This document shows, in pieces, positions 1-7,833 of a DNA stretch of 37,102 bases (the stretch's first letter is position 1; each line of letters starts with the position of its first letter). Under the pieces are notes generated by a model, which worked only from the letters and a program-made list of their open reading frames with translations, searched no databases and was not told the origin of the DNA. Where the stretch lies: the NCBI GenBank assembly GCA_902776275.1, contig CACYPI010000016.1, forward strand, positions 1-37,102, written 5' to 3'. This stretch comes from an uncultured Aeromonadales bacterium (GTDB taxonomy: Bacteria; Pseudomonadota; Gammaproteobacteria; Enterobacterales; Succinivibrionaceae). Both the position numbers and the translations under genes were made by a program.

Positions 1-220
1 CCTGCTGCCATGTGCTGCGTTCCTCCTGTGCTTGTGAACATGGCCGCATCGTATCGGCAGAGGTCAGTTTTGGGAAATAGCGAAAACTATACAGTCACGT
101 TGCAAAGCAGCAGCCACGCTATCTTGCGGACGGAATCTTCGGTCCGTGCCAGATACGCCCGCACGGCGGCGCCTCAAGTGATTGAAGCCTTGATGCGCGC
201 AGCAGGCGGATGCCCTCTGG
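1..220. other. No gene seen at left edge
   Basis: This stretch downstream of rlmJ holds only short open frames without ribosome binding sites. I see no tRNA and no intrinsic terminator (no hairpin followed by a T-run on the minus strand). Confidence 0.5.
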
Positions 221-1063
221 TCAATCGCGGGGGTTGAGGATCTTGAAGGCGGAGCTGCCGTTGGAGTCGCAGAGCTCCTTGCCAAGCACGGCCGTGGTGG
301 CTTTCAGAGGCTCGACGAGGGCGTAGGGATAGTTGAGCACCAGCATCCCCGATCCGCACATGCCGATCTCCTCTTCCTGCTTCTTCACGCGCAGCTCTGC
401 CTGGAGCAGCGGGTGGCCCAGGTGCTTTATCTCCTGCACGAGGTTCTTGGAGTGGTCGGCCATGCGCGAGAGCACCGGGTACCAGATGGCGTAGATGCCG
501 GTGTTCCACTTGGAGAGGGCTTTCTTCAGGGCCTTGACCATGGCCTCGAAGTCCCCCTTCTCCTCATACGAGGGATCGATGAAGCACAGCCCGCGGCGCG
601 GAGTGGGAGGCAGCACGGCGCACATTGCCTCCATGGCGTCGCGCTTTTGCACGTTGATCCTGTGGTCGCGGTGGAAGACCTCCTTCAAGGTGTCTATCTC
701 CGAGGGGTGCAGGTCGATGAGCGTGATGCGGTCGCAGTCACGCGTGAGCTCGGACTCGAACCATGGGGAGCCTGGGATGGCCTTGGGATCCTCCTTGGCA
801 AGATCGTCGAGCACCTTGAAGTACTCGGGGACGATCGCGCGCAGCTTCTCCGACTTGCGGATCTTCTCAATGCCGGACATGTACTCGCGGTTCTTGCTGG
901 CAAAGACCGAGTCCTCGGAGTAGAGGCCGCCGCCAGCGTGCGTGTCCACCACCGAATATGGCTTCTCCTTCATCTCAAGGCTGCGCATGAGCAGGCAGAG
1001 AGTCATGTGTTTGATTACGTCGGCGTGGTTTCCGGCGTGGTAGCCGTGGCGGTAGGAGAGCAA
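221..1063 (-). CDS. rlmJ: 23S rRNA (adenine-N6)-methyltransferase RlmJ
   Basis: RlmJ methylates N6 of A2030 in 23S rRNA in the cytoplasm, using S-adenosylmethionine. The 280-residue product has the usual family length. It opens with the family signature MLSYRHGYHAGNHADV, has the SAM-binding DTHAGGG segment at residues 40-46, and ends the catalytic region with FIDPSYEEKGDF followed by IYAIWYP. The catalytic tetrad is DPSY (163-166), where E. coli has DPPY; this is a mild deviation. The start is TTG, chosen because the conserved N-terminus begins exactly there. The upstream AGG is only a weak ribosome binding site. This is a chromosomal core gene in most Proteobacteria, so its position next to a conjugation locus suggests an element/chromosome junction or a captured gene. 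Identification is from family knowledge and motif match. Confidence 0.95.
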   Translation of the reverse strand: MLSYRHGYHAGNHADVIKHMTLCLLMRSLEMKEKPYSVVDTHAGGGLYSEDSVFASKNREYMSGIEKIRKSEKLRAIVPEYFKVLDDLAKEDPKAIPGSPWFESELTRDCDRITLIDLHPSEIDTLKEVFHRDHRINVQKRDAMEAMCAVLPPTPRRGLCFIDPSYEEKGDFEAMVKALKKALSKWNTGIYAIWYPVLSRMADHSKNLVQEIKHLGHPLLQAELRVKKQEEEIGMCGSGMLVLNYPYALVEPLKATTAVLGKELCDSNGSSAFKILNPRD

Positions 1064-1334
1064 AACGAGAAACCTGATTTAAAGTCCAGCAATTCAGCAA
1101 GCAGAAAGCCTTGCAAATCAAGACCCTGCACCTGTTTGGAGCCTCGCGGCTCCAGTTACATGGTAGCGCTTTTTCAAGAGCCGGCTCAATCCCCATGCGC
1201 ACGCGGTGCAGAACCGCATGGGGGCCGCATGGGCCGCAGGAAGCCAGTCAAAGAGGGCAGCTTTTCATAACATGCTGATGGAAAAAGAAAAAAAACGTTA
1301 CACTCGGGCTTAAAAAAAATCACTATGGATCATT

Positions 1335-1837
1335 AAGTTCTGCAAATCGCCATCCAATACCTTGCAGTTCAACGACTTTCCAGAAATGATTCGCTACACT
1401 TTAATAAAATGACGCAAGATCATGCTGTTGCCGAGGTGGAAAAAAGCTGGATTAGAAAACGTCTTTGAATCAGCGAATTGCCGATGAACATCTGCACGCT
1501 AAAAAGTCACAATAAATCAAAAAGTTCTAAAAAAAACCATCCAAAACCTTGCAGATCAATGCAATTTTGCGTTTTACATTCCAAAATTTTTATTTATTCC
1601 TTGAAACAAGGAGTTATGGAATAGCCCGTCCAAAACCTGAAAAATCAGGCATATGGCAAAAACGGATCGCTAACATTGCAAAAAGCCAATCTAAATCAAA
1701 ATGAAATTTTCTGGAATAAAAGTTGTTTGGAATTTCCTTTTGCCATCAAAAAGTTAAAGGCGCACATTGTACAAGAAAAAAGATCTGCAAATCCAAATAG
1801 ATCTGCAAACTCCCATCCAATGTTAGAAAAATCAAAT
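1335..1837. repeat. Four degenerate copies of a ~40-base direct repeat
   Basis: Copies begin near 1335, 1522, 1611 and 1798. The first two share AAGTTCT, then an 8-nt variable stretch, then CCATCCAAWACCTTGCAG and WTCAAYG. The third keeps CCCGTCCAAAACCTG. The fourth matches copy one at 18 of 20 positions (TCTGCAAA..CCCATCCAAT). Start-to-start spacings are 187, 89 and 187 bases. The copies lie in AT-rich DNA with no gene. They could be iterons, a partition site or the decayed remnant of a larger duplication; the sequence does not decide. Confidence 0.6.
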
Positions 1838-1965
1838 GCTGCTTGCCTTTGCACATGTTTTAAGGCGATTTTCTTAAAAATCAGCATGTTAAAAAATGAG
1901 TTTTCCATGGGGGCGCATGGGGGGATAAACCCCTCAATTCAATAATGAGGGCGGGCCTTCCCTTT

Positions 1966-1993
1966 TTTAACTCCCCTGCCCCTGGCTTATACT
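1966..1993 (+). promoter_or_regulatory. Possible promoter upstream of the leader ORF
   Basis: TATACT at 1988-1993 is one mismatch from a sigma70 -10. The -35 side is poor: TTTAAC at 1966-1971 with a 16-base spacer. It would serve the leader ORF at 2049 and the gene at 2124. Confidence 0.3.
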
Positions 1994-2048
1994 GGGGCCA
2001 TCTCCCGGATTGGCTGCTGCCGCAGGGGCGTGTCCAAAGGAGGCTTTC

Positions 2049-2087
2049 ATGCGATGGTGGCTGGCACCAGCGCACAGGGTTTCCTGA
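2049..2087 (+). CDS. Possible 12-codon leader peptide
   Basis: An ATG at 2049 is preceded by AAAGGAGG (2036-2043) at a 5-base spacing, the best ribosome binding site in this part of the window. It opens a frame of only 12 codons, MRWWLAPAHRVS, before TGA. The next gene starts 36 bases later with a much weaker site. Such an arrangement can mark a leader peptide that controls the downstream gene, or a truncated gene start. The two adjacent Trp codons are suggestive of attenuation, but I see no clear alternative hairpins and no biosynthetic gene downstream. Confidence 0.3.
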   Translation: MRWWLAPAHRVS

Positions 2088-2123
2088 AGACAGTCCACAT
2101 TGCTCTGAATGAGGCGGCTTTAA

Positions 2124-2873
2124 ATGGAAGGAAAGAAAAACGCTTTTGCTGAAACCCAGGATCAATTCAATGAACTTTATTCACGGCTAAAGGCTGTAGG
2201 AACGGATCTTCTCCTGAAAAGGGCAAGGAATATTCCGCTGCATTTGAACGAAAGGCTGAATGACAATTTCTTTGCAGAGCTTTTCAATTGCTTTGCTGAA
2301 TTGAACGGATCGGCTTCAACGGACAAATACCGTTTCGCAGTCTTTGTATGGGCTAAATACCTTCACGAAAGATATATCCAGATCTTCTCCCAGCGCGTAA
2401 TTGGCCTGCCTAAATACAACTATTGGATCATGAGCATCAAATGGAAATGGCACCCGCAAATGCGCGTCCTTTCTGAAGCCCAAAAGGAGGAATTGATCCA
2501 GGAGCGCCCTGAATCGACCGGCTACATTGACTCAATCGAATGGAAGCAAAGGATCATCCGGGGCGGCCGAATTTACTACGTCATGCCGGAAAGCAGGAAA
2601 AAGTATTCCCGCCCGGCCTTTGACGCGGAAAGGCAGACCTATTCAATGTCAAGGCTCTTTACGGACGAGCCAAATTGGCAGCGCGAATTGATGAGCGAAT
2701 ACGAAAAGAAGTTTGCTTTGATCCGCCGCGCCAAGAACCATATTGGAGATGCGAACCGCGAATTTTATCAGGCGACCGCCTGCATTGCCCCATTCATTTC
2801 CGAGATCAGGGCCAATTCCGAAAAAGCGGCTGCCGAATTGGAAAAAAGCCAGCAAAGGCAAAAGCGGAAATGA
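2124..2873 (+). CDS. Unknown 249-residue protein
   Basis: I do not recognise the family. The product is mostly helical and basic at the C-terminus, ending in a Glu/Lys/Gln-rich helix (about 215-249, ..ELEKSQQRQKRK). It has an aromatic patch around residues 85-115 (LPKYNYWIMSIKWKWHP). There is no signal peptide or membrane segment. The start at 2124 follows GAGG at about 9-10 bases. Base use differs from the tra genes: many AAT, ATT, TTT and GAA codons and 11 or so AATT tetramers. This matches the AT-richer zone around it rather than the GC-rich conjugation genes and suggests separate origin. A weak hairpin/T-run terminator lies at 3126-3155. It could be a plasmid replication or partition protein, but no motif supports that. 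Confidence 0.7.
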   Translation: MEGKKNAFAETQDQFNELYSRLKAVGTDLLLKRARNIPLHLNERLNDNFFAELFNCFAELNGSASTDKYRFAVFVWAKYLHERYIQIFSQRVIGLPKYNYWIMSIKWKWHPQMRVLSEAQKEELIQERPESTGYIDSIEWKQRIIRGGRIYYVMPESRKKYSRPAFDAERQTYSMSRLFTDEPNWQRELMSEYEKKFALIRRAKNHIGDANREFYQATACIAPFISEIRANSEKAAAELEKSQQRQKRK

Positions 2874-3125
2874 GACGGAATGACAAGCCGCCATTGCCGT
2901 AATGAATTGCCGGGGCATTGCCGGAAATGAACCGCTTGCAACGGAATGGAAATGCAAAGCCCCTGCTTTTAATTCAATGGCTGATAGCCATTGCAATTCC
3001 ACAAAAGCCAAAAGACCAATTCGACGCTCCTTTATGAAAACGGGAAAAGCCAATAAAAAGCGCCGTTCATTGGCGGGAATTGGCAATGAATTGATGCCTG
3101 CTGCTTTGGCAATTCCGCAATGATT

Positions 3126-3155
3126 GCCCCTGCCATTCTGCCGGGGCTTCTTTTT
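3126..3155 (+). terminator. Weak intrinsic terminator
   Basis: GCCCC (3126-3130) pairs with GGGGC (3143-3147), followed by TTCTTTTT. The stem is only five pairs with a 12-base loop, so termination efficiency is uncertain. It would end transcription from the gene at 2124-2873. Confidence 0.4.
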
Positions 3156-3240
3156 CCGTCCTTTTCAGGCTGCCTTTCTGGCTTCCATTCCCGAATTGAA
3201 AATGCAATTGAAAAATTCAATTCCCTTTTTAGGCTGAATT

Positions 3241-3305
3241 GATCCTGATTGCAGTCTAATTGCAGTCCAATTCCAGTCCAATTCAAATCAGATTCATTCC
3301 CAATT
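3241..3305. repeat. Tandem 11-base iteron-like units
   Basis: Units run in exact 11-base phase: GCAGTCTAATT (3251), GCAGTCCAATT (3262), CCAGTCCAATT (3273), CAAATCAGATT (3284), CATTCCCAATT (3295), each ending in ATT. Eleven bases is about one helical turn, so proteins bound to successive units would sit on one face of the DNA. Function is unknown; plausible roles are control of the adjacent tra operon or an origin. Confidence 0.65.
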
Positions 3306-3627
3306 CCATTTGCGTCCTTGAAACGGAAATTGGAACAAGCCTCAATTCCAATTCGGAAAGCCAAACCGGAATTGAAGCGACAATTCCCCGCGCCTCAAAT
3401 CCGCCCGCCTCCGTTTTGAAGCCCCCGGCCTTCCCGCAATTCCCCAGATCCAGGCTGTGAAAAAGGCGTTCCCATTCTTACTGCTTTTCTGAAAGCGCTT
3501 TTCCTTCCTCTGCCATGGGGCCTTGACGCCCGCGCTGGAGCCGTTCTGAAAAACTGCCCCGTATCCAGCCATGGGCCGGAGGCCCGTCCAGCCAAAATGC
3601 TGGGCAATGGTAATTCTGGGAGGGCTT

Positions 3628-3957
3628 ATGAAGCCGCAAACGATACCGACGCGGCAGGACGATCCTGCGTGGTTCATGTTCTTCCGCCTCGACGAGGTCA
3701 CTCCGTTCCTTGTGCTCCTCGTGATCGGGATCATCACCCGCCACGTCATGCCGTGCATCTTCGCCGGTTGGGTGTTCTCGTACCTGTACAAGCGCTTCAA
3801 TGCGAGGTTCCCGAGGGGGTTCGTCCTCCATTGGTGCTATGGCCACGGCCTGTGGTTCGGCATGTCGAAGACGCTCCGCGATCCGTTCAACCGCCGCTAC
3901 CTTCCGGCGCTCGTCAAGCCGCGCCTGAGCCTCGACGCTTTCAAGAAGGGGGAGTGA
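3628..3957 (+). CDS. traL: Conjugative transfer protein TraL
   Basis: TraL is a small inner-membrane protein of F-type secretion systems, the VirB3 counterpart, needed for pilus assembly. The 109-residue product has a hydrophobic region at about residues 24-54 (two close membrane passes) and then a soluble tail with WFGMSKTLRDPFNRRY. The start at 3628 is chosen because GGGAGG lies four bases before it; the longer frame from 3571 would add residues unlike the family. It is first in the tra cluster. The next gene begins one base after its stop. Confidence 0.85.
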   Translation: MKPQTIPTRQDDPAWFMFFRLDEVTPFLVLLVIGIITRHVMPCIFAGWVFSYLYKRFNARFPRGFVLHWCYGHGLWFGMSKTLRDPFNRRYLPALVKPRLSLDAFKKGE

Positions 3958-3958
3958 C

Positions 3959-4573
3959 ATGGACTACACGTTCCTGAGATCAACCTTCCGCGGGCTCAAG
4001 AAGGAGTCCTCGATCTCGCGCATGACGATCTTCATCGAGGGCGCCGCCATCTTCCTGCTTGCTGTCGTGATCCTGACCCGCGACCGCGTGACGACGATCA
4101 TCCCCTGGACGATGCAGCACTCCGGCTACGTGTCCGAGGACATGGCCTCGGAGTCGTACAAGACAGCCTGGGGCATGGCGCTGGCGATGCTGCTTGGCAA
4201 CTGCAACTACGGCTCGGTGGACACCATCGAGAAGCGCATCGCCCCGCTGCTTCCGAATGACATTTACCAATCGACCATGACGGCCCTCCGCGCCCAGGCC
4301 ATGCAGTTCAAGGAGAACCGCATAACGGTGCGCTTTGAGATCACGAAGTACATCTACGAGCCGGCCACCGACAAGGTCTTCGTAGAAGGCGACTACTACA
4401 TCAAGGCCCCCGGCCTTGCGGAGAAGAAGGAGAAGCGCAGTTACGAGTTCATCATCGGGATGGAGTCGTACATGCCGCAGATCTTGTACATGAACACCTA
4501 CGCTGACGTGGCTAGGACGCAGCAGCGCCTCAAGCAGCTCGAGGATCAGAAGAGGAGCGTGAAGCATGATTAA
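3959..4573 (+). CDS. traE: Conjugative transfer protein TraE
   Basis: TraE is the VirB5/VirB8-like bitopic membrane protein of the F-type channel core. It has a short cytoplasmic N-terminus, one membrane helix (about residues 22-40) and a periplasmic domain. The 204-residue length is close to F TraE (188). The periplasmic part contains the family-like ITVRFEITKYIYEP and VFVEGDYYIKAP segments. A GGGGGAG site precedes the ATG. The 3' end overlaps traK by 8 bases, implying coupled translation. Confidence 0.9.
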   Translation: MDYTFLRSTFRGLKKESSISRMTIFIEGAAIFLLAVVILTRDRVTTIIPWTMQHSGYVSEDMASESYKTAWGMALAMLLGNCNYGSVDTIEKRIAPLLPNDIYQSTMTALRAQAMQFKENRITVRFEITKYIYEPATDKVFVEGDYYIKAPGLAEKKEKRSYEFIIGMESYMPQILYMNTYADVARTQQRLKQLEDQKRSVKHD

Positions 4574-5858
4574 GCAATGCACTCTGGCTGCGGCCCTGTG
4601 CGCCGCCCTTGGGATGGCGGCGGATGCCGCCCCGGTCGGGGCCGACCCCGGCATTTCCCAGCCGAAGGCCGAGCAGACCGTGTTCTCAAAGGAGGCGGCC
4701 GAGCGGATCAAGTCCGAATCGGCAGGCGCCCCCGCCGGATCATCCTCGGCACTGGCCGAGGCCGAGCAGGGCCAGAACGTGAACTTCGCCAACTCGAACA
4801 CCAGGAGCTCGAACCGCATCTTCCAGCAGAGGCTTGGCGAGTACAGCGGGCCGGTGCCCGCGCCGCTGCCTGCCTCGGGCTCCGAAGCGGCCCAGGCGTC
4901 CTCGGCGGCTCCATCCATCACGGCAGGCTCCGCTTCCGGGGACGGGCAGGAAATAGCGAAGCTCCGCAAGGAGCTTGCTGACGCGAAGAAGCAAGTCAAG
5001 GATATCGAGGACACATACGGCACGATGCCCTCCGGCGCAGACGGCAAGCCGCTGCCCGAGAGCCAGGGCTCGCTGGTGCCTTCCGTGCCTGCCGCCGTGC
5101 TTTCCCGCACCCTCGGCGGCACCGAGGCCACGAACATGATCGTGACGCCGGGCGTGAACGCGATCATCACGATCTCAAGCGACCAGCCAAACCGCATCGT
5201 GACCCCGTTCAACCACCCCCAGATCCTGAGCTCCGCATTGCAGGGCGGCTCCGGGGACAAGTGCGGCGAGGTCTGCGTGAAAGGCAGCGTGATCTATGTC
5301 TCGACGAAGAAGGACTATCCGCTCGGCATGTTCGTGACGGAGAAAGGAAACGAGCAGACCGCCGTCTCCCTGACGCTCGTCCCGCGCCGCATCCCGCCGC
5401 GCGAGGTGAGGCTCCAGCTTGCGGACAGCGCCGCTGCCGTCATGCAGGGATCGGACGAGGCGAAGGCCTGGGAGACCCAGCAGCCGTTCGTCTCCGGGCT
5501 CAAGAAGGCCATGAAGGACATAGCGCTAGGCCAGGTGCCCAGCGGCTACCACCTCCAGAAGATCCCCTCCGGCTACTCGCTGCCGACGTGCACCCAGCCC
5601 GGACTGAGCTTCGACTTCCACAAGGGCGAGCTAATTTCGGGGGCGAACCTGAACTACATCGTAGGCAAGATCACGAACGTCGGCCAGAAGGAGATCGAGT
5701 TCGTCGAGTCCTCATGCGGCGGCTACGACGTTGCCGCGGTCGCGGCTTATCCGTACAACCTCCTCCGCCCCGGAGAGAGCACCGAGGTGTACGTCGTGCA
5801 GCGCACCGGGACAAAGCAGGCGGCGGCGAAGCGCCGCCCGCTGGTGCAGGCAAGGTGA
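4566..5858 (+). CDS. traK: Conjugative transfer protein TraK (secretin-like)
   Basis: TraK is the VirB9-like outer-membrane-associated ring component that works with TraB and TraV in the core complex. The 430-residue product starts with a signal peptide (cleavage near residue 21, ADA-AP). It carries a low-complexity and coiled-coil stretch to about residue 165. The conserved TraK region begins around TEATNMIVTPGVNAIITIS and includes CGEVCVKGSVIYVS and VSLTLVPRRIPPREV. F TraK is about 242 residues, so this version has a long N-terminal extension, as in many SXT/IncA/C relatives. The ATG follows GAGGAG and overlaps the end of traE. Confidence 0.88.
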   Translation: MIKQCTLAAALCAALGMAADAAPVGADPGISQPKAEQTVFSKEAAERIKSESAGAPAGSSSALAEAEQGQNVNFANSNTRSSNRIFQQRLGEYSGPVPAPLPASGSEAAQASSAAPSITAGSASGDGQEIAKLRKELADAKKQVKDIEDTYGTMPSGADGKPLPESQGSLVPSVPAAVLSRTLGGTEATNMIVTPGVNAIITISSDQPNRIVTPFNHPQILSSALQGGSGDKCGEVCVKGSVIYVSTKKDYPLGMFVTEKGNEQTAVSLTLVPRRIPPREVRLQLADSAAAVMQGSDEAKAWETQQPFVSGLKKAMKDIALGQVPSGYHLQKIPSGYSLPTCTQPGLSFDFHKGELISGANLNYIVGKITNVGQKEIEFVESSCGGYDVAAVAAYPYNLLRPGESTEVYVVQRTGTKQAAAKRRPLVQAR

Positions 5859-5873
5859 CGCGGGAGGCCGTGG

Positions 5874-6200
5874 ATGGTGGACGAATACAACCACGAGATG
5901 CTTGAGAGGCAGGCGATGCTGAACTCAATCCGCCGCGCCCTGCTCTGGCGCCTCGATTCAGTCAGCGACGAGGACGGCGGCAGGCGCGAGGCCTGCGCCG
6001 AGCGTGCAAGGCGCCTGGGCGAGAACTTCGGCTACGCGCTTGAGGAGGCCCAGGTGGCGCTCAACGCCGCCGCCCCGCTGGTCTGCGTTCCGGGCGACGC
6101 CGGGAAGGCCGCGCGCAGGCGCATTGGGCGGATTGACGAGATGTTCTACGAATTGCGGGCGCTGTTTGACGGGCTCGCAGCAGACGTGGAGGCGAACTGA
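5874..6200 (+). CDS. Unknown small protein between traK and traB
   Basis: This 108-residue soluble, helical, Arg/Glu/Ala-rich protein has no signal peptide and no match I recognise. The ATG at 5874 has GGGAGG six bases upstream. Its TGA overlaps the traB ATG (TGATG), so it is translated with the operon. Standard SXT/F gene orders have nothing here, so it is an insertion specific to this lineage. A cytoplasmic assembly or regulatory role would fit but is a guess. Confidence 0.7.
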   Translation: MVDEYNHEMLERQAMLNSIRRALLWRLDSVSDEDGGRREACAERARRLGENFGYALEEAQVALNAAAPLVCVPGDAGKAARRRIGRIDEMFYELRALFDGLAADVEAN

Positions 6201-7819
6201 TGCCTGAGACCAAGCAGGAAGCCGGGGCGGCAGGCTCCGGGCAGCAGAAGAGGCGCGGCTTCTGGGACAAGCTCACGCCGGGCCAGAAGAAGATGGCGAT
6301 GATCGCCGGAGCGGCAGGCGTCGTGCTGGTGTTCTTCTCGTTCATGAACGGGAACGCGACATTCTCGCGCACGCGCGCGAAGCCCATCGAGAACGTGCTG
6401 ACCGACCGCAGCTCGCGCGAGCTCGGCCTCGACTCGCTGACCGCGCAGATCAAGCTCGCCAACGACAACCTGACGGCGATGCGCGCCGAGAACCGCCAGC
6501 TCAAGAAGGAGGTGGACAACCTCCGCAACCAGGTTGACGGCACGCGCAACGCCCGCCAGAGCACCGCCGAGCTCCAGCGTCAGCTCCAATCCTTGCAGGA
6601 TCAGATGAGCCAGAGCCAGAGCGAGCTTTCAGACCAGGTCGCGAAGGTGAGCGCCGAGAACGAGCGCCTCAACAAGATCGTGAGCGCGGCTCCCGCCATC
6701 AGCGGCGGTGCTGACGGCGCACGCGGCAGGGGCCGGGCGCAGGACGGGCAGGCAGCCCAGGGCGACCAGCAGAGCCGCCAGGGGCGCCAGACTTCCGCGG
6801 GCAGGCAGGAACAGCAGGACGGAACGCCTGAGATCACTCCGGGCCAGAAGGTTCCGCAGGGCGGATCTGGCAGCTCTTCGTCCTCGCTCTCCAGCAAGCC
6901 GTTCCTTGACCGCCCGGTGAACACGCGCGATCCATACGCGCTGTACGCGCAGGAGCGCAAGCCTGCTGACGAGGTGCCCGTTGAAGGCGCCGACGCTGCC
7001 GCATCCGGGAACACCATCTCGGTGATTGCCGAGGCGGCGAAGCCCGAGGAGGCCGCAGCGGCGAAGAAGAAAAAGCCCGACCTCTTCCTGCCGACCGGAA
7101 CAATGCTCCACGGCGTCCTGCTGTCGGGCCTCTACGCCCCGACGGGCGTGAACGCGCGCAAGGATCCGTTCCCGGTCGTGCTCCGCGTCCAGGACGAGGC
7201 CATCATGCCGAACCTCCGCAGGGCCGATCTCCGCGAGTGCTTCCTCACGCTGTCAGGCTATGGCGACCTGTCCTCCGAGCGCGCCCTGCTGCGCGGCGAG
7301 ACCATGAGCTGCATCGCGAATGACAACTCGGTGATCGAGGCGAAGTTCCCCGGCTACGCCGTGGGCGAGGACGGCAAGGCCGGCATCCGCGGCAAGCTCA
7401 TAACGAGGAACGGCAGGACGCTGCGCAACGCGATGCTCGCCGGCTTCGCCAGCGGAATTGGCGAGGCATTCCAGTCCAACGCGGTGCCGAAGCTCGACAT
7501 TTCGTCCGACGGATCGACCACCTACCAGGCCGCCTTCTCAAGCAGGACGATCAACAACGGCCTGTTCAACGGCGCGTCCGAGGCCCTCAACCGCCTCGCG
7601 GACTACTACATGAGCCTTGCCGAGCAGACCTTCCCGGTCATTGAGGTGAACGCCGGGCGCGACGTGACAGTGACGCTCACGCAAGGCACGGAGCTATCGA
7701 CCGTGCGCGGCCCTGACGGGAACGCGCCGGAGCACGGGAGCAGCGGCGGCGGTGCCGCTGCGCCTTCTTCCAAGGGCACGCCCGCATACGAGCACCAGCC
7801 CACCCCTGAACTCGACTAG
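6200..7819 (+). CDS. traB: Conjugative transfer protein TraB (VirB10-like)
   Basis: TraB spans the envelope and links the inner-membrane ATPase complex to the outer-membrane TraK/TraV ring. The 539-residue product has a short cytoplasmic N-terminus, one membrane helix (about 32-49), a long coiled coil (about 76-160) and a Gln/Ser/Gly-rich linker. The conserved C-terminal VirB10 barrel domain starts near FLPTGTMLHGVLLSGLYAPTG and continues through LTLSGYGDLSSERALLRGE to the terminal VTVTLTQGTEL. F TraB is 475 residues. The start overlaps the preceding stop. Confidence 0.93.
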   Translation: MPETKQEAGAAGSGQQKRRGFWDKLTPGQKKMAMIAGAAGVVLVFFSFMNGNATFSRTRAKPIENVLTDRSSRELGLDSLTAQIKLANDNLTAMRAENRQLKKEVDNLRNQVDGTRNARQSTAELQRQLQSLQDQMSQSQSELSDQVAKVSAENERLNKIVSAAPAISGGADGARGRGRAQDGQAAQGDQQSRQGRQTSAGRQEQQDGTPEITPGQKVPQGGSGSSSSSLSSKPFLDRPVNTRDPYALYAQERKPADEVPVEGADAAASGNTISVIAEAAKPEEAAAAKKKKPDLFLPTGTMLHGVLLSGLYAPTGVNARKDPFPVVLRVQDEAIMPNLRRADLRECFLTLSGYGDLSSERALLRGETMSCIANDNSVIEAKFPGYAVGEDGKAGIRGKLITRNGRTLRNAMLAGFASGIGEAFQSNAVPKLDISSDGSTTYQAAFSSRTINNGLFNGASEALNRLADYYMSLAEQTFPVIEVNAGRDVTVTLTQGTELSTVRGPDGNAPEHGSSGGGAAAPSSKGTPAYEHQPTPELD

Positions 7820-7833
7820 ACATGGAGGCACGA

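Larger units (their letters stand above)
1064..2048. other. Gene-poor AT-rich region between rlmJ and the plasmid-like genes
   Basis: No convincing gene lies here; the short frames at 1676-1945 lack ribosome binding sites and have skewed AT-rich content. The right two-thirds (about 1270-1950) is far richer in A and T than the flanking DNA. The left part carries three dyads in about 90 bases: GGAGCC/GGCTCC at 1138-1153, the perfect palindrome GAGCCGGCTC at 1178-1187, and CCCCATGCG/CGCATGGGG at 1191-1223. None is followed by a T-run, so they look more like protein-binding sites than terminators. The composition break suggests a junction between DNA of different origin, which is inference. Confidence 0.5.
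2874..3627. other. AATT-rich intergenic region upstream of traL
   Basis: This stretch has no supported gene. I count 22 AATT tetramers between 2881 and 3460, about ten times the chance expectation. The 7-mer CAATTCC occurs at least eight times on this strand, plus GGAATTG twice. Tandem 11-base units sit at 3241-3305. The last 150 bases before traL hold the palindrome AAAGCGCTTT (about 3492-3501), a GGGCC-GGA-GGCCC hairpin near 3574, and a TTGACG (3523-3528) that could be a -35. No good -10 is seen. It is the natural place for the tra promoter and possibly for an origin or control site, but I cannot point to a nic site. Confidence 0.6.

Noticed and set aside
10..237. 75-codon plus-strand frame at the left edge
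   Set aside because: No ribosome binding site, composition unlike a protein, and it runs into the 3' end of rlmJ on the other strand.
1676..1945. 89-codon frame in the AT-rich region
   Set aside because: No ribosome binding site and Lys/Asn/Phe content expected from AT-rich noncoding DNA; it also spans one of the repeats.
2902..3123. 73-codon frame after the 249-residue gene
   Set aside because: No ribosome binding site and it lies in the AATT-rich repetitive stretch.
3980..5260. 426-codon minus-strand frame opposite traE/traK
   Set aside because: It is a shadow of GC-rich coding sequence; the plus strand has recognisable Tra proteins with ribosome binding sites.
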